Assembly: GCA_037127915.1 (NCBI GenBank)
Contig: JBAXXL010000022.1
Span: 1-64,000 of the forward strand
Length of the DNA: 64,000 nucleotides
Source: JBAXXL01 sp037127915
GTDB lineage: Bacteria; Bacteroidota; Ignavibacteria; Kapaibacteriales; UBA2268
Direction of reading: 5' to 3'
Below the pieces are notes generated by a model, which did not search any database, was not told the origin of the DNA, and worked only from the letters and a program-made list of their open reading frames with translations. Made by a program: the position numbers and the translations under genes. Positions 61,213 through 64,000 of this stretch are shown one piece after another; the first letter of the stretch is position 1, and every line of letters starts with the position of its first letter.

Positions 61213-62468
61213 TTCATCAAAGGTACTAAAATTACATAAATAGCGGCAATAATTGCCGAAGTTATTACACCACTAACGTTAGCTCCTAATGCCCAAGGTA
61301 AAATCAACGAATCAGGGTTCACTTCGGAAACAGATTTTTGAGCAACTTTGGCAGTAGTTGGTACACAACTTACCGCGGCAATACCGATTGTAGGGTTAAA
61401 TTTACCTTTTGTAAAGAAGAACATCAGATAACCACCCCATATACCACCCATACCGGAAAGTATCAAAGCTAATATACCAAGCAATAATAATGGTAAAATT
61501 ACCGGCGACAAAATTGTACTAGCTTCGCAAAGTACACCTAACAACAAACCTAAGAAGAATGTTGCACCGTATAATATCGGTCCGCCAATTAATTCGATAA
61601 AGTGCTTTAATCCGGATTCTCTAATCGCAACACCCACGAATAGAGATAAGAACAATGGTGCGGCAACAGGGAATAAAAGGCATAAAATAGCGCAGGCTAT
61701 AACTACAAAAGCAGTTTTTTCACCTGAAGTAATTTCTACCATTCCATGATTATCCATTTTAATTGCTCTTAGCTTAGTAGGAATCATCAGTTTAATCAAG
61801 TAAGGATAACCACCGTAAGTCAAACCTAAATAGAGGTATGCCACAACTGTTATCGGAACAAACAAATTTTTCGCAAGTATCAGCGACGTATATAATACCA
61901 TCGGACCGTCAGCACCGCCCACCATCGCTATTGACGCGGCGGCATTTGGATGAAGCCCAAGGGCAATCGCAATCGGAAATACCATTATCGTACCGAATTC
62001 AGCACATAATGCTAAAAACATACTTATAAATGGTCTTGCCAAAAGGTAACTTACGTCAAGTAAAATACCAATGCCCATAAATACAAGACAAGCTATCAAA
62101 CCGTTAGAAAAGGTAAATGTATAGATTGGCTGAAGGAAATCAACCTGGAGAATATACATAAGATTATGGGGATCTTGAACTAGCGGAGCGAGAAATATCG
62201 TACCTTGAGCTCTTGAACCTACTGCCATAGATTTTTCATATACTGCTGATGCTGTTGCCGGATCAAGAAAAAGTACACCGGCGTTAATGGCTATCATTCC
62301 CAAACCCATTGGTATCATAAGCAATGGTTCCAAGATTTCTTTTTTTCCCAGGTATATTAGAAGCATTCCCAAAAGTATTAATCCGATACGGCCAATCACA
62401 ATATTCGAAGGTGATTGCATCATAGTGGATATCCCTTGGAAAAGATCCATAAAGTTAAAATTTATCAT
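61209..62468 (-). CDS. Na+-translocating decarboxylase, beta subunit
   Basis: The 419-aa membrane subunit of the oxaloacetate/methylmalonyl-CoA/glutaconyl-CoA decarboxylase family. It decarboxylates carboxybiotin and pumps Na+ out. It has about ten helices and the signature MVGGADGPMVLYTSLILAKN with the essential Asp188, then AYLYLGLTYGGYPYLIKLMI. The C-terminal half repeats the fold (CEASTILSPVILPLLLLGIL). Acyl-CoA specificity is set by the carboxyltransferase encoded upstream. Overlaps both neighbouring small genes by 4 bp. Confidence 0.94.
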   Translation of the reverse strand: MINFNFMDLFQGISTMMQSPSNIVIGRIGLILLGMLLIYLGKKEILEPLLMIPMGLGMIAINAGVLFLDPATASAVYEKSMAVGSRAQGTIFLAPLVQDPHNLMYILQVDFLQPIYTFTFSNGLIACLVFMGIGILLDVSYLLARPFISMFLALCAEFGTIMVFPIAIALGLHPNAAASIAMVGGADGPMVLYTSLILAKNLFVPITVVAYLYLGLTYGGYPYLIKLMIPTKLRAIKMDNHGMVEITSGEKTAFVVIACAILCLLFPVAAPLFLSLFVGVAIRESGLKHFIELIGGPILYGATFFLGLLLGVLCEASTILSPVILPLLLLGILALILSGMGGIWGGYLMFFFTKGKFNPTIGIAAVSCVPTTAKVAQKSVSEVNPDSLILPWALGANVSGVITSAIIAAIYVILVPLMK

Positions 62469-62611
62469 TTTCCTGCCTCGGCTTTTTTAAGTGAACGCTT
62501 TTTATTAAGATGCATAACGAGCATCATTAGTTTTATTATACCTGCTACGAAAAACGAGATTCCAATCGCAAACAGGTAAACAATCAATGCCATTGTCCAT
62601 GCTGAAGTCAT
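62465..62611 (-). CDS. 48-aa membrane micro-protein in the decarboxylase operon
   Basis: An ATG at 62611 opens a 48-codon frame starting MTSAWTMALIVYLFAIG, with a single long hydrophobic helix (residues 4-33), then a basic tail rich in Lys (LNKKRSLKKAEAGK). The stop TGA overlaps the beta-subunit ATG (ATGA), and the frame fills the otherwise empty 164-bp gap between the biotin carrier and beta genes. AAGGAAAAATA precedes the start. It is probably a small subunit or anchor; the helix resembles short OadG-like subunits, but a second OadG-like gene is already present at 63037. Confidence 0.75.
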   Translation of the reverse strand: MTSAWTMALIVYLFAIGISFFVAGIIKLMMLVMHLNKKRSLKKAEAGK

Positions 62612-62632
62612 ATTTATTTTTCCTTAAAAATA

Positions 62633-63031
62633 TTATTCGAAGGTTAATAAAGCTTGACCCAATTCAACTTGTTCGCCAATTTTAGTTTCTATTGATTTAA
62701 TTACACCGTTAATTGGTGAGTTAACATTGGTTTTCATTTTCATAACTTCCAAAGCAACACATAATTGACCTTGTACAACACTGTCTCCGGGTTTCACAAA
62801 TATTTCTACAACAACTCCGTTCATAGGAGCTTCTAAATCTACATAAGCCCCAGCCATAGGTGCAGGTTTCTTTGGAGCGACCGGTCTTTGAACTTGTTCT
62901 GCTGGTGCTACATAAGCAGGTTGATAATTCTGTGTAGCATTAGGCATACCGCCCATATTCTCATCATCTTCGAGAATTTCAACATCAACGATATATGCTT
63001 TACCGTTCACTGAAATTTTTAATTTTTTCAT
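62633..63031 (-). CDS. Biotin carboxyl carrier protein of the decarboxylase
   Basis: A 132-aa protein. Residues 1-25 form a small N-terminal strand region, 35-65 a Pro/Ala-rich flexible linker (QRPVAPKKPAPMAG), and 65-132 a biotinyl domain with EVMKM (residues 95-99; biotin on Lys98). The usual motif is AMKM, here VMKM, which is common in this group. It carries CO2 from the carboxyltransferase to the beta subunit. It lies 5 bp after the gamma-like gene. Confidence 0.93.
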   Translation of the reverse strand: MKKLKISVNGKAYIVDVEILEDDENMGGMPNATQNYQPAYVAPAEQVQRPVAPKKPAPMAGAYVDLEAPMNGVVVEIFVKPGDSVVQGQLCVALEVMKMKTNVNSPINGVIKSIETKIGEQVELGQALLTFE

Positions 63032-63036
63032 AATTT

Positions 63037-63342
63037 TTATCTATTTATAGTTACTGAATGAGTTCCCATTGCATCGAACCTGCCTGATTGAGACCAAGCA
63101 CTTTCATTTTGAGAAATTGATTTTATTCTTTTTACAACAACGTGTTTTTGAAGTGTTTCATTTGCGGCGGCGGTAATTACCGCTACCAATTCATTATCGG
63201 TATCATCGCTTATAACAAAATTACTAACTTCCGGTTGTTGCCCTTCTTTTCCGTAAATTTTATCGTAATATTTACTGCCGAAATATCTGAATCCGATAGT
63301 TAAAATTACCATTATTATACTAAATATTAATACACCAAACAT
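63037..63342 (-). CDS. OadG-like gamma/delta subunit
   Basis: A 101-aa protein with one N-terminal membrane helix (MFGVLIFSIIMVILTIGFRY), a short linker and a C-terminal domain with VAVITAAANETLQKH and the ending SAWSQSGRFDAMGTHSV. That ending is common in methylmalonyl-CoA decarboxylase delta subunits. It should tether the carboxyltransferase and biotin carrier to the membrane part. Between mmdA-like and carrier genes with 15-bp and 5-bp gaps. Confidence 0.85.
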   Translation of the reverse strand: MFGVLIFSIIMVILTIGFRYFGSKYYDKIYGKEGQQPEVSNFVISDDTDNELVAVITAAANETLQKHVVVKRIKSISQNESAWSQSGRFDAMGTHSVTINR

Positions 63343-63357
63343 AAATTATCTCCTTTA

Positions 63358-64000
63358 TTAAAGTGGTATTAAACCGTGTTTTTTCTGTGGTCTGATTTCC
63401 CGTTTATTTTTTAATGATTCCAAAGCTAACGAGATATATTGACGGGTTTGTTTAGGTTCAATAACTGAATCAACCATACCAACATTAGCCGCAGGATAAG
63501 GGCTTGCGAACTCTTGTCTATATTGTTCGATTAACTCAGCTCGTTTTGCACGAGGGTCTTCAGCATTTTTGATTTCATCTTTAAAGAGTACCGAAACAGC
63601 ACCTTCACCGCCCATAACTGCGATTTCAGCTGTAGGCCATGCTGTAACTCTATCAGCTCCCAAACTTTTGGCGCTCATAGCTAGGTAAGCTCCGCCATAA
63701 GCTTTTCTAACAACGATAGTGATTTTCGGAACGGTTGTTGCCGAAAATGAGAATAGCATTTTTGCGCCGTGACGTATAATGCCGCCAAATTCCTGATCCA
63801 CACCCGGTAAAAATCCCGGAACATCTACAAAAGTTACAAGAGGGATATTGAACGCATTACAGAATCGAATAAATCTTGAAGATTTGTCCGAAGCATCTAT
63901 ATCGATAGCACCAAATTTCTCCATTGGCTGATTCGCAACCACTCCAACGACATTACCGTTAATTCTTGCTAAAGCAACAATAATATTTTTGGCGAAATGT
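63358..64000 (-). CDS. Acyl-CoA carboxyltransferase alpha subunit (MmdA-like), 5' end outside window
   Basis: The C-terminal 214 aa of a carboxyltransferase; the frame stays open to the right edge (NIIVALARINGNVVGVVANQ), so the start lies outside. Visible marks are VTFVDVPGFLPGVDQEFGGI, RKAYGGAYLAMSAK, TAEIAVMGGEGAVSVLFKDE and YASPYPAANVGMVD-like text (ASPYPAANVGMVDSVIEPKQ). These belong to acyl-CoA (methylmalonyl- or propionyl-CoA type) carboxyltransferases, not the OadA type. With the Na+ pump subunits this makes methylmalonyl-CoA decarboxylase the best guess; glutaconyl-CoA is the alternative. First visible gene of the operon. Confidence 0.9.
   Translation of the reverse strand, partial: HFAKNIIVALARINGNVVGVVANQPMEKFGAIDIDASDKSSRFIRFCNAFNIPLVTFVDVPGFLPGVDQEFGGIIRHGAKMLFSFSATTVPKITIVVRKAYGGAYLAMSAKSLGADRVTAWPTAEIAVMGGEGAVSVLFKDEIKNAEDPRAKRAELIEQYRQEFASPYPAANVGMVDSVIEPKQTRQYISLALESLKNKREIRPQKKHGLIPL

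Overview
ORGANISM. The window is AT-rich chromosomal DNA of a Bacteroidota/Chlorobiota-type bacterium. The evidence is: at least six secreted proteins with a type IX secretion (T9SS) C-terminal sorting domain; promoters of the TTG-N18-TAnnTTTG type; an IgGFc-binding-domain surface protein; Asp-box and ASH-type repeat proteins; and a Na+-pumping acyl-CoA decarboxylase. An Ignavibacteria/Kapabacteria-like member fits best, but this is inferred from family content; no rRNA is present. I saw no tRNA, rRNA, CRISPR array or complete insertion sequence. LAYOUT. 1-281: end of a T9SS cargo gene. 376-4210 (minus): housekeeping operon rmlD-like, tpiA, pgsA, pgpA, mnmA. 4211-17345: accessory island with a DUF559 nuclease between long-inverted-repeat elements, an MmeI-like type IIL restriction-modification enzyme with a nuclease-like partner, a membrane protein, two orphan proteins, two helicase-associated (HA) repeat proteins without a helicase, and a deaminase-GHKL-winged-helix fusion; copies of two repeat families sit between the genes. 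17683-23510: four secreted T9SS cargo proteins. 23706-27636: TPR lipoprotein (PorW/SprE-like), outer-membrane-like protein, small membrane protein, CpxP-like lipoprotein. 27787-31424 (minus): nuoE, an IgGFc-binding T9SS protein, a small membrane protein. 31977-36774 (plus): a self-contained five-gene operon with visible promoter and terminator: HsdR_N-like nuclease, pentapeptide-repeat membrane protein, nucleotidyltransferase, 100-aa protein, and a voltage-gated-like channel with an unusual filter and a 300-aa cytosolic domain. 37045-41007: small gene, alaS, argF. 41690-42117: hicBA toxin-antitoxin pair inside repeats. 42283-54146 (minus): smpB, pfkA, Wzz-like and Wza-like export genes, STAS and anti-sigma partner-switch genes, a hypothetical gene, an M29-like aminopeptidase, dut, a divergent chemoreceptor-like sensor, lgt, nadK and a nitrilase-family amidase. 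54536-59608: one very large T9SS cargo gene cut in two by an in-frame TAA. 59668-60864 (minus): secreted PIG-L-like protein. 61003-64000 (minus): Na+-translocating decarboxylase operon (carboxyltransferase, gamma-like, biotin carrier, a 48-aa membrane ORF, beta subunit, small membrane protein). HOW THEY WORK TOGETHER. The T9SS cargo genes cluster around the PorW/SprE-like lipoprotein gene. The 4.5-17.3 kb island looks like modular defence or mobile DNA shuffled through repeats. The best candidate for an undescribed system is the 31977-36774 operon (nuclease + NTase + two channel-like membrane proteins); the deaminase-GHKL fusion bracketed by about 440-bp direct repeats is second.
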